Assembly (NCBI RefSeq): GCF_016735115.1
Contig: NZ_JAERQJ010000003.1
Coordinates: 124,001-188,000, forward strand
Reading direction: 5' to 3'
Origin: Aquimarina mytili
Lineage (GTDB): Bacteria; Bacteroidota; Bacteroidia; Flavobacteriales; Flavobacteriaceae
DNA: 64,000 nucleotides
Part shown: piece by piece, positions 15,899-26,405 of the stretch
Layout of the letters: every line of letters starts with the position of its first letter
Numbering within the stretch: position 1 is the first letter of the stretch
The notes under the pieces: generated by a model
The model's database searches: none
Told to the model about the DNA's origin: nothing
The model's input: only the letters and a program-made list of their open reading frames with translations
Translations under genes and position numbers: made by a program

Positions 15899-17014
15899 CT
15901 AGTTCTTTAAAGAACCATTTTCTATTAATCTTTCTATTTGATCCGCGATATCTGATGTAGCATTAGGTAATGCGAGCCTTTTTATCGCCGTACCAAGTTT
16001 TAGTTGTATATCTTCACTTTTTAGTAATTCTGAAATCGTATCCCGAAACTTACTATCCAATTCAGATTCTCTAAGCATCAATGCACCATCTTTATCTACA
16101 ATAGCTTTAGCATTTTTGGTTTGATGATCTTCAGCCACATTTGGTGATGGAATAAACAACACTGGCTTTGCAACTATACACAACTCTGAAACCGAACTAG
16201 CTCCAGCTCTAGATATAATAAAATCAGCCGCCGCATATGCCAGATCCATTGTATCCAAAAATTGATGTACTTGCACATGATTTTGATCAGAATATTTTTT
16301 ATACTCATCATAATAAAGCTTGCCACATTGCCAAATCACTTGAACACCTTCATTATCAATAAGGAAACCTAGCTCTTTTTCAATTAGCTGATTAATTCTT
16401 CTAGCCCCAAGACTACCTCCAAGAATTAAAATAGTTTTTTTGCCTTTATTCAGTTTATATTTTGATAATCCCAAATTTCTTTTTTCGTCGATACTTAATA
16501 AATCCTGACGCACCGGATTACCTGTTTTAACAATCTTATCTTTTGGAAAGAATCGATCCATATTATCATATGCTACACAAATCTTTCCCGCATCTTTTGA
16601 CAACCATTTATTGGTAATGCCAGGAAACGAATTTTGCTCCTGAAGCACCGTTGGAATTTTTTTAGCATTTGCCATTTTAAGCAGCGGACCGCTGGCAAAT
16701 CCTCCTGTACCAATTACTATATCGGGGTTAAATTTTTTGATAACTTTTCTGGATTTCCAAAGACTACTTAATAGTTTTATAGGAAAGAGAAGGTTATTCC
16801 ATGTTAATTTTCTTTGAATACCACTAATCCATAATCCTATAATTTCATATCCCGCCTGAGGAACTTTTTGCATCTCCATTCGATCTTTAGCTCCCACGAA
16901 CAAAACTGAAGCTTCTGGGTATCTACTGCGCAATTCATTTGCAATAGCTATTGCCGGGTAAATATGACCTCCGGTACCTCCACCTGATAATATAACTTTC
17001 AGTTTTCTACTCAT
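15899..17014 (-). CDS. murG: UDP-GlcNAc--undecaprenyl-PP-MurNAc-pentapeptide transferase MurG
   Basis: Transfers GlcNAc to lipid I to make lipid II at the inner face of the membrane. The 371-residue protein shows the family signatures [16 protein letters not shown] near the N-terminus (the G-loop that binds lipid I), the second Gly-rich loop [12 protein letters not shown] (about 197-208) and the UDP-GlcNAc-binding [12 protein letters not shown] region (about 273-284). Its start overlaps the ftsW stop by 4 bases, as usual for the two adjacent dcw genes. Confidence 0.97.
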   Translation of the reverse strand: MSRKLKVILSGGGTGGHIYPAIAIANELRSRYPEASVLFVGAKDRMEMQKVPQAGYEIIGLWISGIQRKLTWNNLLFPIKLLSSLWKSRKVIKKFNPDIVIGTGGFASGPLLKMANAKKIPTVLQEQNSFPGITNKWLSKDAGKICVAYDNMDRFFPKDKIVKTGNPVRQDLLSIDEKRNLGLSKYKLNKGKKTILILGGSLGARRINQLIEKELGFLIDNEGVQVIWQCGKLYYDEYKKYSDQNHVQVHQFLDTMDLAYAAADFIISRAGASSVSELCIVAKPVLFIPSPNVAEDHQTKNAKAIVDKDGALMLRESELDSKFRDTISELLKSEDIQLKLGTAIKRLALPNATSDIADQIERLIENGSLKN

Positions 17015-18213
17015 ATATTTCCTCTCAAAACCTCTAATGGGTTTTCATCTTTTTCTCTTATTTGTTGTTCTTCAATTATTTCTTCTCTCCTGCTACTTAC
17101 ACTTAATACTATTCCAATAGCAAGGCATGTCATCCAAATTGATGTTCCACCGCTACTTATTAGCGGTAATGTTTGACCCGTTACCGGAAATAACTCTACA
17201 GCCACAGCCATATTAATCAAGGCCTGAAACACTATAGGAAGCCCCACACCAATAACCAGTAACTTTCCAAACATATCTTCACTCTTGTGTGCCACCACTA
17301 CTAATCTAAAAAGCAAAAACATATACAACAGCATTAGAAATACACCTCCCAAAAACCCCCACTCTTCTATAATAATAGCATAAATAAAATCTGAAGATGA
17401 TTGTGGTAAAAAATTTCTTTGTACACTTTTACCCGGACCTGTACCAATTACCCCACCTCTAGCTATTGCAATTTTTGCCCGTTCGATTTGATAATCTTCT
17501 TGTGTTTCTTTATTATCTGTAAAATTTTCTATTCTGCTTACCCAAGTATCTACCCTGTTTGGAAACATTCCCGGAAACGCCTTGGCAAATAAGACAAAAA
17601 AGACTAGCGTCAAAAACCCTGTTCCCAGAATTACTGAAATATATTTTATAGGATATCCTCCCAAAAACACCAACATAATTACCATAGAAAATATGATTGC
17701 TGCTGTAGAGAAATTGGCAGGTAAAATTAGCATCAATACCAAAAAAACCGGCAACCAAAGAGGCAATAAGGTCTCTTTAAACGAGACAGTTTCATTCTTA
17801 ATTTTAGAAAGATATCTAGCTACATACGCCATTAAAACCACAGCCGCCAATGTCGAAGTCTGAAACGTAACCCCAACAAACGGCACACGAATCCATCGGC
17901 TAGCATTTGCCCCTTCAATGGTTGTATTTTGTGCCATTGTAACCAGTAATAAGATTAGCACCACTGGAATCATTATTATAGAGAGTCCTTTGAAATAATG
18001 ATATGGTATTTTATGAACACCATACATGATCAAAAAGCCTAATACTAAATGAGCAAAATGTTTTACCAAAAAACTGAATGTATCACCATCGCCATACAAA
18101 TAAGCCAAATTACTACTTGCACTATACACAGGGAGGAAGGAAAACAATGCCAACAATGCAGCCACTGCCCATATCACTTTATCACCTTTTATATTTGATA
18201 GCATTTTAGTCAT
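17011..18213 (-). CDS. ftsW: Septal SEDS glycosyltransferase FtsW
   Basis: A 400-residue polytopic membrane protein of the SEDS family, which polymerises lipid II at the septum together with its partner transpeptidase FtsI. About ten hydrophobic segments are visible. Family landmarks include [20 protein letters not shown], the large extracytoplasmic loop (about 220-260: [14 protein letters not shown] and [21 protein letters not shown]) and the C-terminal [10 protein letters not shown] motif. The invariant Asp of the loop is in the SSSDFI stretch. It lies between murD and murG, with a 60-base gap on the murD side. Confidence 0.95.
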   Translation of the reverse strand: MTKMLSNIKGDKVIWAVAALLALFSFLPVYSASSNLAYLYGDGDTFSFLVKHFAHLVLGFLIMYGVHKIPYHYFKGLSIIMIPVVLILLLVTMAQNTTIEGANASRWIRVPFVGVTFQTSTLAAVVLMAYVARYLSKIKNETVSFKETLLPLWLPVFLVLMLILPANFSTAAIIFSMVIMLVFLGGYPIKYISVILGTGFLTLVFFVLFAKAFPGMFPNRVDTWVSRIENFTDNKETQEDYQIERAKIAIARGGVIGTGPGKSVQRNFLPQSSSDFIYAIIIEEWGFLGGVFLMLLYMFLLFRLVVVAHKSEDMFGKLLVIGVGLPIVFQALINMAVAVELFPVTGQTLPLISSGGTSIWMTCLAIGIVLSVSSRREEIIEEQQIREKDENPLEVLRGNI

Positions 18214-18273
18214 TTTAACCTCTATGATTGTAATTATCTATTCACAATTGATCATTATTTTCTTTAAAAAAAC

Positions 18274-19608
18274 TTATAACTCTCTTACCGCCTCTTTAAA
18301 TTGTCTTCCTCTTTCTTCATAATTTTTAAACAAATCGAAACTTGCACATGCCGGGGACAACAACACATTTTCATTTCTTTCCGCTATTTTATATGCAATA
18401 TTAACCGCCTCCTTCATAGATTGAGTCTCTACAATATTATCAACACAATTACCAAAGGCATTGATAATTTTTGAATTATCCATTCCTAAACAAATAATCG
18501 CCTTTACTTTTTCATTAACCAAAGGATATAGCTCGGTATAATCATTACCCTTATCAACTCCGCCGACAATCCATACTGTTGAAGACTTCATAGCATCTAA
18601 AGCATAAAAAGTTGCATTTACATTTGTTGCCTTAGAATCGTTTATGTATTGCACATTATTAATTTTCAATACATTTTCTAAACGATGCTCTACTCCATGA
18701 AAGTTTTCTAAACATTCTCTGATTGTTGCTTTTCTTATTTTCAGCAATTGTGATACCGTGGCTGCTGCCATCGCGTTTTTCACATTGTGATTCCCCTTTA
18801 ATGATAAATTTGTTGTTGACATGTTAAATTCGTTGTTGTCTATGGTTATTTTTATATTTCCTTCTTCTAAATACGCTCCGTTTTTCACCTTTTTTGTTAA
18901 TGAAAAAGGCAATAATCTTGCTCGAATGGGGTGGTTTTTTAAATATGTCACTATAACTTCATCATCAGCGTCATAAATGAAATAATCCTTTTCGGTTTGA
19001 TTCATCGCTATCCGAAATTTTGATGCGATGTAATTTTCAAACTTATTCTCATATCGATCCAAATGATCTGGCGTGATATTGGTTAAAACCGCAATATGAG
19101 GTGCAAAATCAATACTTCCATCAAGTTGAAAACTGCTAAGCTCTAACACATAAAAAGGTGCATCATTTTCTGCTACCTGTTTTGCAAAACTGTCTCCTAT
19201 GTTACCCGCCATATTTATATCCAGCCCTCCTTTTTCAAGCACATAATGTGTAAGCATAGTGGTTGTGGTTTTTCCATTACTTCCAGTAATACCCACTATT
19301 TGTGCATTAGTAAACTTAGCTGCAAATTCTATTTCAGAGACCACAGAAACTCCCATTTCCTTCAATTTGACGATCATTGCAACCTTATCCGGAATTCCCG
19401 GGCTCTTCATAACGACATCAGCATTCAAAATTTTACTCTCGGTATGCTTTTGCTCTTCCCATTCGATTTCAAAATTTCTAAGAACATTTTTATATTCTTC
19501 AGTAATCATCCCCTTATCGGAAACAAAAACATCATATCCTTCTTTTTTCCCAAGAATAGCAGTTCCTACTCCACTTTCTCCTGCTCCTAATACCACTAAT
19601 CTTTTCAC
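18274..19608 (-). CDS. murD: UDP-N-acetylmuramoylalanine--D-glutamate ligase MurD
   Basis: Adds D-glutamate to UDP-MurNAc-L-Ala in the cytoplasm. The 444-residue protein opens with the UDP-binding LGAGESGVGTA motif. It carries the Mur-ligase P-loop GITGSNGKTTTT (about 107-118), the LELSSFQL segment, TNITPDHLDRY, the HRLE motif (about 308) and the C-terminal LSPACASFD signature. It starts one base before the mraY stop region ends, so the two are tightly linked in the dcw operon. Confidence 0.97.
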   Translation of the reverse strand: MKRLVVLGAGESGVGTAILGKKEGYDVFVSDKGMITEEYKNVLRNFEIEWEEQKHTESKILNADVVMKSPGIPDKVAMIVKLKEMGVSVVSEIEFAAKFTNAQIVGITGSNGKTTTTMLTHYVLEKGGLDINMAGNIGDSFAKQVAENDAPFYVLELSSFQLDGSIDFAPHIAVLTNITPDHLDRYENKFENYIASKFRIAMNQTEKDYFIYDADDEVIVTYLKNHPIRARLLPFSLTKKVKNGAYLEEGNIKITIDNNEFNMSTTNLSLKGNHNVKNAMAAATVSQLLKIRKATIRECLENFHGVEHRLENVLKINNVQYINDSKATNVNATFYALDAMKSSTVWIVGGVDKGNDYTELYPLVNEKVKAIICLGMDNSKIINAFGNCVDNIVETQSMKEAVNIAYKIAERNENVLLSPACASFDLFKNYEERGRQFKEAVREL

Positions 19609-19609
19609 T

Positions 19610-20839
19610 TTACCTTACTTTTAGTGTAATCACAGCAATAATTGCCAGAAAAATCCCGACAATCCAAAACCTTGCAACAATCTTGCTCTCATGTATCCCC
19701 CGTTTTTGATAATGATGGTGCAGTGGCGACATTAAGAATATTCTTTTACCTTCTCCATATTTTTTCTTAGTGTATTTAAACCAACTCACTTGCATCATTA
19801 CTGATAAAGTTTCAATGAAAAAAATCCCACACACTATTGGAATCAAAAACTCTTTGCGAATAGCAATTGCTATTACAGCAATGATTCCCCCTATAGTAAG
19901 ACTACCTGTATCACCCATAAAAACTTGTGCTGGATACGTGTTATACCACAAAAACCCAACTAAAGCCCCAGCAAATGCCGTAATAAAAATGGTCATCTCT
20001 CCAGAATTAGGGATGTACATTACATTGAGATAATCTGAAAAAATAATATTACCCGAAACCCAAGCAAATAATGCCAGAGTCAATACTATTATTGCTGAAG
20101 AACCCGCTGCTAGACCATCAATACCATCGGTAAGATTTGCACCATTTGATACTGCCGTAACTATAAAAATTACTATAGGTATAAAAATGAGCCAAGCATA
20201 TTTCGCCAAATCTGGACTAATCCAAGTAATTAGGTCTGCATAGTCAAACTCATTATTTTTAAAAAACGGTAATGTAGTTTTGGTTGACTTAATAGCCGGT
20301 TTAAAATCAGAATCGGCTTCATTTGAAGCTACTTGCTCTACATCAGACCGTGCTTTCTCCTGGCGAACTGTTATATCTCCATGAAAATACATAGTACACC
20401 CCACAATAAGTCCCAAACCAACTTGCCCTATGACTTTAAATTTCCCTGCCAGGCCTTCTTTATCTTTTCTTTTGATCTTTAAAAAATCATCTGTAAAACC
20501 GATAACCCCCATCCAGAGTGTAGTTATGATAAGTAGGATGACATAGATATTATCCAATTTTGCAAATAACAATACAGGAACCAGTGTAGACAGAATAATA
20601 ATAATTCCTCCCATAGTAGGTGTACCCGCTTTCTCAGCTTGACCTTCCAACCCTAACTCTCGGATGCTTTCTCCCATTTGTTTTTTCCTTAGAAAGTCTA
20701 TGATTCGTCTACCATAAATTGTAGAGATCAATAGCGATACGATAATTGCCATTGCCGCTCTAAAAGTGATAAACTGAAACAACGAAGCCCCAGGAAACTG
20801 GTATTCGCTTTCTAAATATTCAAACAGATAATACAACAT
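19610..20839 (-). CDS. mraY: Phospho-MurNAc-pentapeptide transferase MraY
   Basis: Integral membrane enzyme that moves phospho-MurNAc-pentapeptide from UDP to undecaprenyl phosphate, forming lipid I. The 409-residue protein has about ten membrane helices and the family motifs [17 protein letters not shown] (Mg-binding Asp pair), [20 protein letters not shown] and the [13 protein letters not shown] loop. It is longer than the E. coli enzyme (360) because of a polar insert of about 60 residues after GCTMYFHG (about 155-215), a feature of Bacteroidota MraY. It lies 47 bases after murE. Confidence 0.97.
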   Translation of the reverse strand: MLYYLFEYLESEYQFPGASLFQFITFRAAMAIIVSLLISTIYGRRIIDFLRKKQMGESIRELGLEGQAEKAGTPTMGGIIIILSTLVPVLLFAKLDNIYVILLIITTLWMGVIGFTDDFLKIKRKDKEGLAGKFKVIGQVGLGLIVGCTMYFHGDITVRQEKARSDVEQVASNEADSDFKPAIKSTKTTLPFFKNNEFDYADLITWISPDLAKYAWLIFIPIVIFIVTAVSNGANLTDGIDGLAAGSSAIIVLTLALFAWVSGNIIFSDYLNVMYIPNSGEMTIFITAFAGALVGFLWYNTYPAQVFMGDTGSLTIGGIIAVIAIAIRKEFLIPIVCGIFFIETLSVMMQVSWFKYTKKKYGEGKRIFLMSPLHHHYQKRGIHESKIVARFWIVGIFLAIIAVITLKVR

Positions 20840-20886
20840 AGATTATTACCTCTTTTGTACTCTTATAAAAAGTACTTTTAAGGATT

Positions 20887-22350
20887 TTATTTATTTAGCT
20901 TTTTTAGTTCTTCTTTTACAATTTCAAAATCATTAAAATCAAATCGTTCTCCATTAATTTCCTGATAGGTTTCATGCCCTTTTCCTGCAATGAGAATGAT
21001 ATCACCCGTCTCTGCTAATTGACATGCTGTTTTAATAGCTTGCTTTCTATCAGTTATCGATAATGTCTTTTTATAATCTTGTGGTTCCACTCCTTTTTCG
21101 ATATCCTCTATAATCTGACCTGGATTTTCGGTTCTTGGGTTATCACTAGTAAAAATTGCTTTATTACTTAATCTGGCGGCTATGTTACCCATTACAGGGC
21201 GTTTCATTTTATCCCTATCTCCACCACAGCCTACTACAGTTACAAGTGTCTCATTATTAGTTCTAATATCATTGATAGTTTCTAGCACGTTTTTTAAAGC
21301 ATCGGGCGTATGTGCATAATCAACAATTGCCGTAATCTTATTATCAGAAATCAGGTATTGAAATCTGCCACTTACACTTTTTAGATCGCTTAATAAACGA
21401 AGAGTCTCCAAAGTTTCTAGACCTAATAATTCTGCAGCACCAAAAATTGCCAGTAAATTATATGCATTAAAACTACCTATCAGCTTTGCCCATACTTCAT
21501 GGTCATTAAGCTTTAGTAATAAACCTTCAATGCTATTTTCAAGAATCTGCCCTCTAAAGTCAGCATAAGATTTTAGAGCATAACCATACGTTTTTGCTTT
21601 TGTATTTTGAAGCATGAATGCTCCATTTTTATCATCTTTATTTATCAATGCGAATGCATTAGCAGATAACTCATCAAAAAACACCTTTTTTACATCGCGA
21701 TACTCTTTAAATGTATTATGATAATCTAAGTGATCATGAGATAAATTCGTAAAAATCCCACCTGTAAATTCTAGGCCTTCTGTGCGTTTTTGATGAATTC
21801 CATGTGAGCTTACTTCCATAAAACAATACTCTACTCCTGCCTCGCTCATTTCATTTAGATAGCGATTAATCGTCAAAGAATCTGGAGTTGTATGAGTTGC
21901 TTTATATTCTTTGGTATCCACCAAAATTTTAACTGTAGATAGCAAACCAACTTTAAACCCTGCCTTTTTAAATAGTTGATACAATAATGTTGCAATGGTT
22001 GTTTTTCCATTTGTACCGGTCACCCCGACCAGTTTTAAGTTTTCTGAAGGGTTTCCGTAAAAGTTAGATCCCATTATTGCCAAGGCCGATTGCGTATTTT
22101 CAGCAACTATATAGGTAACAGTATCTATTTTAGTCTTTGGTAATTCTTCACAAACAACAACTATTGCTCCTTGATCGATAGCTTTTTGTATAAAATTATG
22201 GCCATCAGAAACAGAACCACGTATAGCAACAAAAACATCATTCTTTTCTATTTCTCTAGAGTCGAATTCAATCTTGTTGATATTAATTACTGTATTTCCA
22301 ACCACAGCATTAATAGCGACTTTATATAAAATATCTTTTAACTCGATCAC
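20887..22350 (-). CDS. murE: UDP-MurNAc-tripeptide synthetase MurE (meso-DAP type)
   Basis: Adds the third stem-peptide residue to UDP-MurNAc-L-Ala-D-Glu. The 487-residue protein has the substrate-binding DSREIEKNDVFVAIRG, the P-loop GVTGTNGKTTIATLL (about 109-123), the carbamylated-Lys region SHGIHQKRTEGLEF, the YAHTPDAL motif and TSDNPRTE near 400. The DNPR motif is the known marker of meso-diaminopimelate-adding enzymes, so DAP-type peptidoglycan is inferred. The start codon overlaps the ftsI stop by 4 bases. Confidence 0.97.
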   Translation of the reverse strand: MIELKDILYKVAINAVVGNTVININKIEFDSREIEKNDVFVAIRGSVSDGHNFIQKAIDQGAIVVVCEELPKTKIDTVTYIVAENTQSALAIMGSNFYGNPSENLKLVGVTGTNGKTTIATLLYQLFKKAGFKVGLLSTVKILVDTKEYKATHTTPDSLTINRYLNEMSEAGVEYCFMEVSSHGIHQKRTEGLEFTGGIFTNLSHDHLDYHNTFKEYRDVKKVFFDELSANAFALINKDDKNGAFMLQNTKAKTYGYALKSYADFRGQILENSIEGLLLKLNDHEVWAKLIGSFNAYNLLAIFGAAELLGLETLETLRLLSDLKSVSGRFQYLISDNKITAIVDYAHTPDALKNVLETINDIRTNNETLVTVVGCGGDRDKMKRPVMGNIAARLSNKAIFTSDNPRTENPGQIIEDIEKGVEPQDYKKTLSITDRKQAIKTACQLAETGDIILIAGKGHETYQEINGERFDFNDFEIVKEELKKLNK

Positions 22351-24344
22351 GATAATTCTAATCTAATGGTTTGATTAATTTCTACTTTAGTTCCAGGCTC
22401 TATAGATTGCGTTCTTACTCTACCTGACGATCCTTTCAATTCAACTTTTAGTCCCATATTCTCTAAAAGCGAAATCACATCCATTGCAGGCATACCTTTT
22501 ACATTAGGCATAATAGTTTTATACTTTTGAGCTTTTTGATAGTATTCTTCATAGCTTTTATGTACAGGAGCACTTTCTATTACTGCATATGACACTTCAT
22601 CGATTACGGGTATGTCATTATATATCTTTGTTGCTATAGTTTCAAAAACTGGAGCTGCCACCTCACTACCGTAATACCCCTTCTCTTTATTAGGCTTATG
22701 AATCACAACAATACATGAATATATAGGCTTATCGGCTGGAAAATATCCTGCAAAAGATGATATATACTCTCGTTCTTTATCTTTCCCATAGTTACCCCAA
22801 CACGTACCTGTTTTACCAGCTATCAGAAAATTATCTGTGTTAATATTATCTGCAGTACCTCTTTTTACTACATTAAGCATCATCTCCTGTGCTATTTTTG
22901 CTGTTTGTTTAGAACATATGGTCGGGTTTAGAACTTCTTTGTCAAATTTTTCGCGGGTTTTATCCCAAGTCTTCACCTCTTTAATAAATCTAGGTTTTAC
23001 CATTTCACCATCATTAGCAATTGCATTGTAAAAGGCTAGTGTTTGCAGAGGTGTTAAGGCTACGCCATATCCATGAGCCATCCAAGGTAAAGTAGTACCG
23101 TACCAATCATCATCTCCAGGGTATGGTATTTTAGGCTTTCCTTCTCCTTTGATTGACAAGCCAAGTGTTTCAGACAGCCCCATATTGATTAATCGATCTA
23201 CAAACTTTCTGGGATTATCTTTATATTTTTCGTTGATCATTTTGGCAAAAGCAGTATTCGAAGACAATTCAAAAGCCTTTGCTGCGGATATTTTTCCATA
23301 CCCTCCCCATCGAGAATCTTTAACGACTCTATCGTAAAATTTTACACGCCCGTTTTCGGTGTCGATAACATAGCTAGAATCAATCGCCCTATCTTCTAAA
23401 GCTGCTACCATGGTCATTAACTTAAATGTAGATCCCGGTTCATGAGATTCTCCTACAGCATAATTAAGTTTTTCATAGTACTTTCCTGCCTTGGTACGAC
23501 CAAGATTAGAAATTGCTTTAATCTCACCTGTTTTAGTTTCCATAACCACTACAGTGCCATGTTCGGCTTCAAATCGCTCTAATTGACCCAAAAGTGCATG
23601 GTGCGCTATATCCTGAATATTCACATCAATAGTAGAAACTACATCATAACCATCTTGAGGTTCTACTTCATTATCATCACCAATAGGTTTCCATTGGTTT
23701 TTAGCAATTTTTTGTTTTTTACGCTTTCCTTCTTTACCCCTTAAAAACGGACCGTAGGCCCCCTCGAGACCTACCCTTGTATAATATCCTTGCTCATCTC
23801 TTCGCTCATAACCAACGGTACGTTCGGCTATTTTACCAATAGGATGCTCTCTAACCGTCCGTTGTTCTACGATAAGCCCACCTCTATTGGCCCCAAAAAC
23901 AAATAACGGAAACTCTTTAACCCGCATGTATTGAGAATAACCAAGATTTCTTCGAATCAGCAAATATCGATTCTTATTTGCTCGTGCGGTTCTTATAATT
24001 TTGTCGTAATATGAAACAGGTTTACCAAATTCTTTTGATAACGCTACGCATAGAGGCTTCACATATTTTCTAAAATCTTTATCCGTTACTGTAAGGGCAT
24101 CGAATCGAATATCATACTTTGGCACCGATGTAGCCAGTAAATTACCCTTACTGTCATAAAGATTACCTCTGTTTGCTGGTATATCAAAAGTTTTAAAAAC
24201 TCGCTCTTGAGCTTTTTTGCGGTACATATCCCCCTGCACAAACTGTATATTGACTAATTTCACTAATACAGCAACTGCAAAAACAAACATACATGCCGCT
24301 ATAAAATACAACCTGTTTAATATGTTTTTTTCTTTTATTGCCAA
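22347..24344 (-). CDS. ftsI: Penicillin-binding protein, FtsI type (septal transpeptidase, PASTA tail)
   Basis: The D,D-transpeptidase that cross-links septal peptidoglycan. The 665-residue protein has a membrane anchor (about 12-33), a PBP dimerisation domain (about 50-210) and a transpeptidase domain with active-site Ser305 in STFK, SSN at 361-363 and KTGT at 511-514. A single PASTA domain (about 612-665) closes the protein, as in many Bacteroidota FtsI proteins but unlike E. coli FtsI. It works with FtsW and sits between ftsL and murE, overlapping murE by 4 bases. Confidence 0.96.
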   Translation of the reverse strand: MAIKEKNILNRLYFIAACMFVFAVAVLVKLVNIQFVQGDMYRKKAQERVFKTFDIPANRGNLYDSKGNLLATSVPKYDIRFDALTVTDKDFRKYVKPLCVALSKEFGKPVSYYDKIIRTARANKNRYLLIRRNLGYSQYMRVKEFPLFVFGANRGGLIVEQRTVREHPIGKIAERTVGYERRDEQGYYTRVGLEGAYGPFLRGKEGKRKKQKIAKNQWKPIGDDNEVEPQDGYDVVSTIDVNIQDIAHHALLGQLERFEAEHGTVVVMETKTGEIKAISNLGRTKAGKYYEKLNYAVGESHEPGSTFKLMTMVAALEDRAIDSSYVIDTENGRVKFYDRVVKDSRWGGYGKISAAKAFELSSNTAFAKMINEKYKDNPRKFVDRLINMGLSETLGLSIKGEGKPKIPYPGDDDWYGTTLPWMAHGYGVALTPLQTLAFYNAIANDGEMVKPRFIKEVKTWDKTREKFDKEVLNPTICSKQTAKIAQEMMLNVVKRGTADNINTDNFLIAGKTGTCWGNYGKDKEREYISSFAGYFPADKPIYSCIVVIHKPNKEKGYYGSEVAAPVFETIATKIYNDIPVIDEVSYAVIESAPVHKSYEEYYQKAQKYKTIMPNVKGMPAMDVISLLENMGLKVELKGSSGRVRTQSIEPGTKVEINQTIRLELS

Positions 24345-24350
24345 AGTAGC

Positions 24351-24662
24351 TTAGTTTTTTACAATTATTTTTCTAGGAGGTCTCGTAGGTCGTTTTAATC
24401 CTTTTTGAGTCATTTTTTTAATGATTGAAGACTCCATTTTCAACCGCATCAATTCGGTTTTTCCATCAACAAATTGCGTTCTTAATTCTCTCACTTCATT
24501 ATTCAGCCCTGCAATTTTATGTACCTTGCTCTCTGCATTATGAGAACTAGCGATCATTATTATTGCCAAAAAAGACAAAAACAATAGCATTCGCCAATTC
24601 TTCATTGCGTCGTCTGCAATAAGGAACTTACCTTTTAATATGTCATATATCGTTTGTTTCAA
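24351..24662 (-). CDS. ftsL: Cell division protein FtsL-like
   Basis: A 103-residue bitopic protein: cytoplasmic start of about 22 residues, one membrane helix (about 25-42) and a periplasmic coiled-coil (VHKIAGLNNEVRELRTQFVDGKTELMRLKMESSI, heptad-like Leu spacing over about 50-85). This is the layout of FtsL, which with FtsB and FtsQ activates FtsWI. Its start overlaps the rsmH stop by 4 bases and it lies 6 bases before ftsI. FtsL proteins share little sequence, so the call rests on topology and on the conserved dcw position. Confidence 0.85.
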   Translation of the reverse strand: MKQTIYDILKGKFLIADDAMKNWRMLLFLSFLAIIMIASSHNAESKVHKIAGLNNEVRELRTQFVDGKTELMRLKMESSIIKKMTQKGLKRPTRPPRKIIVKN

Positions 24663-25564
24663 ATCCTTTCTGCTATTCTTAGTTTAGCACTACGTGCTCT
24701 ATTATTTTCTTTAATTTCATCTTCTGTTGGAATAATTAACCCTCCTACTTTCTTAAATGGAACCGAAACATTACCAAATAAATCTTTCTCAGGCTCCCCT
24801 TCAAACATTCCGTTTCTAATAAACCTTTTGACCAATCTATCTTCTAGCGAATGATACGAGATCAAGCTAATTCTACCTCCAACATCCAAAAGCTCTTCTG
24901 TTTGCATCAAAAACTCTTTAAGAACTTCAATTTCTTGATTTACTTCTATTCGTATTGCCTGGTATATCTGAGCTAAAATTTTATGTTCTTTATGTTTAGG
25001 CAAAAACGGTTTTAAGATTTCTTTTAACTGAGCACTCGTTTTAATAAGGCCAGCTTTTCGGGCTCCAACAATTGTTCTTGCCAATTTGGGAGCATTCCGT
25101 AATTCGCCATATTCCAAAAACATCGTTTTCAAACCAGACTCTTCATATTCGTTAATTACATTATATGCAGATGTGGCACCGCTTTGATTCATTCTCATAT
25201 CCAGATCTGCTTCAAATCTTGTAGAAAACCCTCTTTCTGCCACATCAAATTGATGAGAAGAAACTCCAAAATCTCCTAGAATACCATCTACTTTTCTTAC
25301 TCCATAAAACCGAAGGAAACGCTTGATAAACCTGAAATTTTCATTTATCAGTGTAAATCGATCATCATCTATGGTATTTTCTAAAGCATCCTGATCTTGA
25401 TCAAAAGCAAACAATTTACCTGACGGCCCCAATCTTTTGAGAATTTCTTTTGAATGTCCCCCACCTCCAAAAGTCACGTCTACATATATCCCATCTGGTT
25501 TAATCGCAAGACCATCTACTGTCTCTTTTAACAAAACCGGGTTATGATACTCCATCTGTTTCAT
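24659..25564 (-). CDS. rsmH: 16S rRNA m4C1402 methyltransferase RsmH
   Basis: SAM-dependent enzyme that methylates N4 of C1402 in 16S rRNA. Family motifs are visible: HNPVLLKETVDGL at the N-terminus, the SAM-binding VDVTFGGGGHS, FAFDQDQDAL, GILGDFGVSSHQFD, RGFSTRFEADLDMRMNQ and the C-terminal ISYHSLEDRLVKRF. I prefer the ATG at 25564 (301 residues) because AGGAAG lies just upstream; in-frame ATGs at 25591 and 25555 are alternatives. It is the second dcw gene, 71 bases after mraZ. Confidence 0.95.
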   Translation of the reverse strand: MKQMEYHNPVLLKETVDGLAIKPDGIYVDVTFGGGGHSKEILKRLGPSGKLFAFDQDQDALENTIDDDRFTLINENFRFIKRFLRFYGVRKVDGILGDFGVSSHQFDVAERGFSTRFEADLDMRMNQSGATSAYNVINEYEESGLKTMFLEYGELRNAPKLARTIVGARKAGLIKTSAQLKEILKPFLPKHKEHKILAQIYQAIRIEVNQEIEVLKEFLMQTEELLDVGGRISLISYHSLEDRLVKRFIRNGMFEGEPEKDLFGNVSVPFKKVGGLIIPTEDEIKENNRARSAKLRIAERI

Positions 25565-25635
25565 GTATTCTTCCTCGTTGATTTTAAGCAATCAGATGAA
25601 ATCTTCAATCGATCACTTAGCTAAAATCATTTTTA

Positions 25636-26103
25636 CTACTCATGGGTTATTTCATCGTCAAACCCCATTACTTCTTCGGCTAAGTCTGCAAAATCAACTG
25701 CTACATCATCAATAGCTTTTTCATACTTATCCTTATCCCATATCTCTATAATATTAACCGCAGAAGACAATACTAACTCTTTGGTTATACCTGCAAATCC
25801 AACCAAGTCCTTAGGTATTAACAAACGACCCGCCGAATCAATTTCTACTATTTTTACCCCAGCAGTAAACCTTCTTATAAAGTCGTTATTCTTTTTCTTG
25901 AAGCGATTAAGCTTGTTAATTTTTTGCATCATAAGATTCCATTCTTCCATTGGATATAACTCCAAACACTGCTGAAACACAGACCTTTTTAACACAAAAC
26001 CATCTTGTAACACCGGCGACAGTTGCTTCTTAAAAGCAACAGGTATCATCAGACGCCCTTTGGCATCAGCTTTACACTCATATGTACCGATTAGATTTAC
26101 CAC
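25636..26103 (-). CDS. mraZ: Transcriptional regulator MraZ
   Basis: First gene of the dcw operon. MraZ is an AbrB-like DNA-binding protein that forms rings and, in E. coli, represses its own operon by binding tandem TGGGN repeats spaced by 5 bases. The 155-residue protein carries the two expected SpoVT/AbrB-like halves: GTYECKADAKGRLMIPVAFKKQL at the N-terminus and VEIDSAGRLLIPKDLVGFAGI at about 85-105. The start is a GTG at 26103. Three 10-bp repeats with core ATGTGGT lie 44-73 bases upstream, and a fourth GTGGT overlaps the start codon itself. Autoregulation is therefore likely here. Confidence 0.95.
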   Translation of the reverse strand: MVNLIGTYECKADAKGRLMIPVAFKKQLSPVLQDGFVLKRSVFQQCLELYPMEEWNLMMQKINKLNRFKKKNNDFIRRFTAGVKIVEIDSAGRLLIPKDLVGFAGITKELVLSSAVNIIEIWDKDKYEKAIDDVAVDFADLAEEVMGFDDEITHE

Positions 26104-26129
26104 TTTATTTCACTAAACGTTTAATTAGT

Positions 26130-26137
26130 CAAATATA
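26130..26137 (-). promoter_or_regulatory. -7 element of the mraZ/dcw promoter
   Basis: The minus strand reads TATATTTG, an exact TAnnTTTG match 27-34 bases before the mraZ start. The upstream -33 region falls within the MraZ-box repeats, so bound MraZ would cover the promoter. Confidence 0.6.
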
Positions 26138-26146
26138 TTGAAAAAA

Positions 26147-26176
26147 TTACCACATTTTACCACATTTTACCACATT
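26147..26176 (-). promoter_or_regulatory. Putative MraZ operator: three 10-bp direct repeats
   Basis: On the minus strand ATGTGGT occurs three times at exact 10-bp spacing (complement: ACCACAT at about 26149-26155, 26159-26165 and 26169-26175) with AAA spacers. The 5-bp core GTGGT plus 5-bp spacer matches the geometry known for E. coli MraZ sites (TGGGN with 5-base spacers). The array overlaps the -33 region of the dcw promoter. The rest of the 302-base divergent spacer up to 26405 holds the opposite promoter and nothing else that I recognise. Confidence 0.75.
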
Positions 26177-26372
26177 GTTAATAAGTTCCCTTCCTTAAAA
26201 GACTACAACCGGGATTAAAAACTTTAAGATTTTGTTTATCAACACTCTATAGAAAGGCTTATAAATTCTTGGCTTTAACAATTTTGGACCGGAAATAAAT
26301 GGGAGGTTAAAAAAATTATAAAATTCATTCAGTAGTATTAATAAAAAAACACAAAACTAATTATGAAAATGC

Positions 26373-26380
26373 TATATTTG
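26373..26380 (+). promoter_or_regulatory. -7 element upstream of the alpha/beta hydrolase gene
   Basis: TATATTTG, an exact match to TAnnTTTG, 26 bases before the start codon at 26406. A clear -33 TTTG is not evident. Confidence 0.5.
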
Positions 26381-26405
26381 CTTTTAATTCTTGTAAGAAG
26401 TATTA

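Noticed and set aside
19246..19624. Long frames opposite murD (114 and 121 codons)
   Set aside because: They are complementary-strand shadows of a highly conserved gene with low-complexity Ser/Thr-rich translations.
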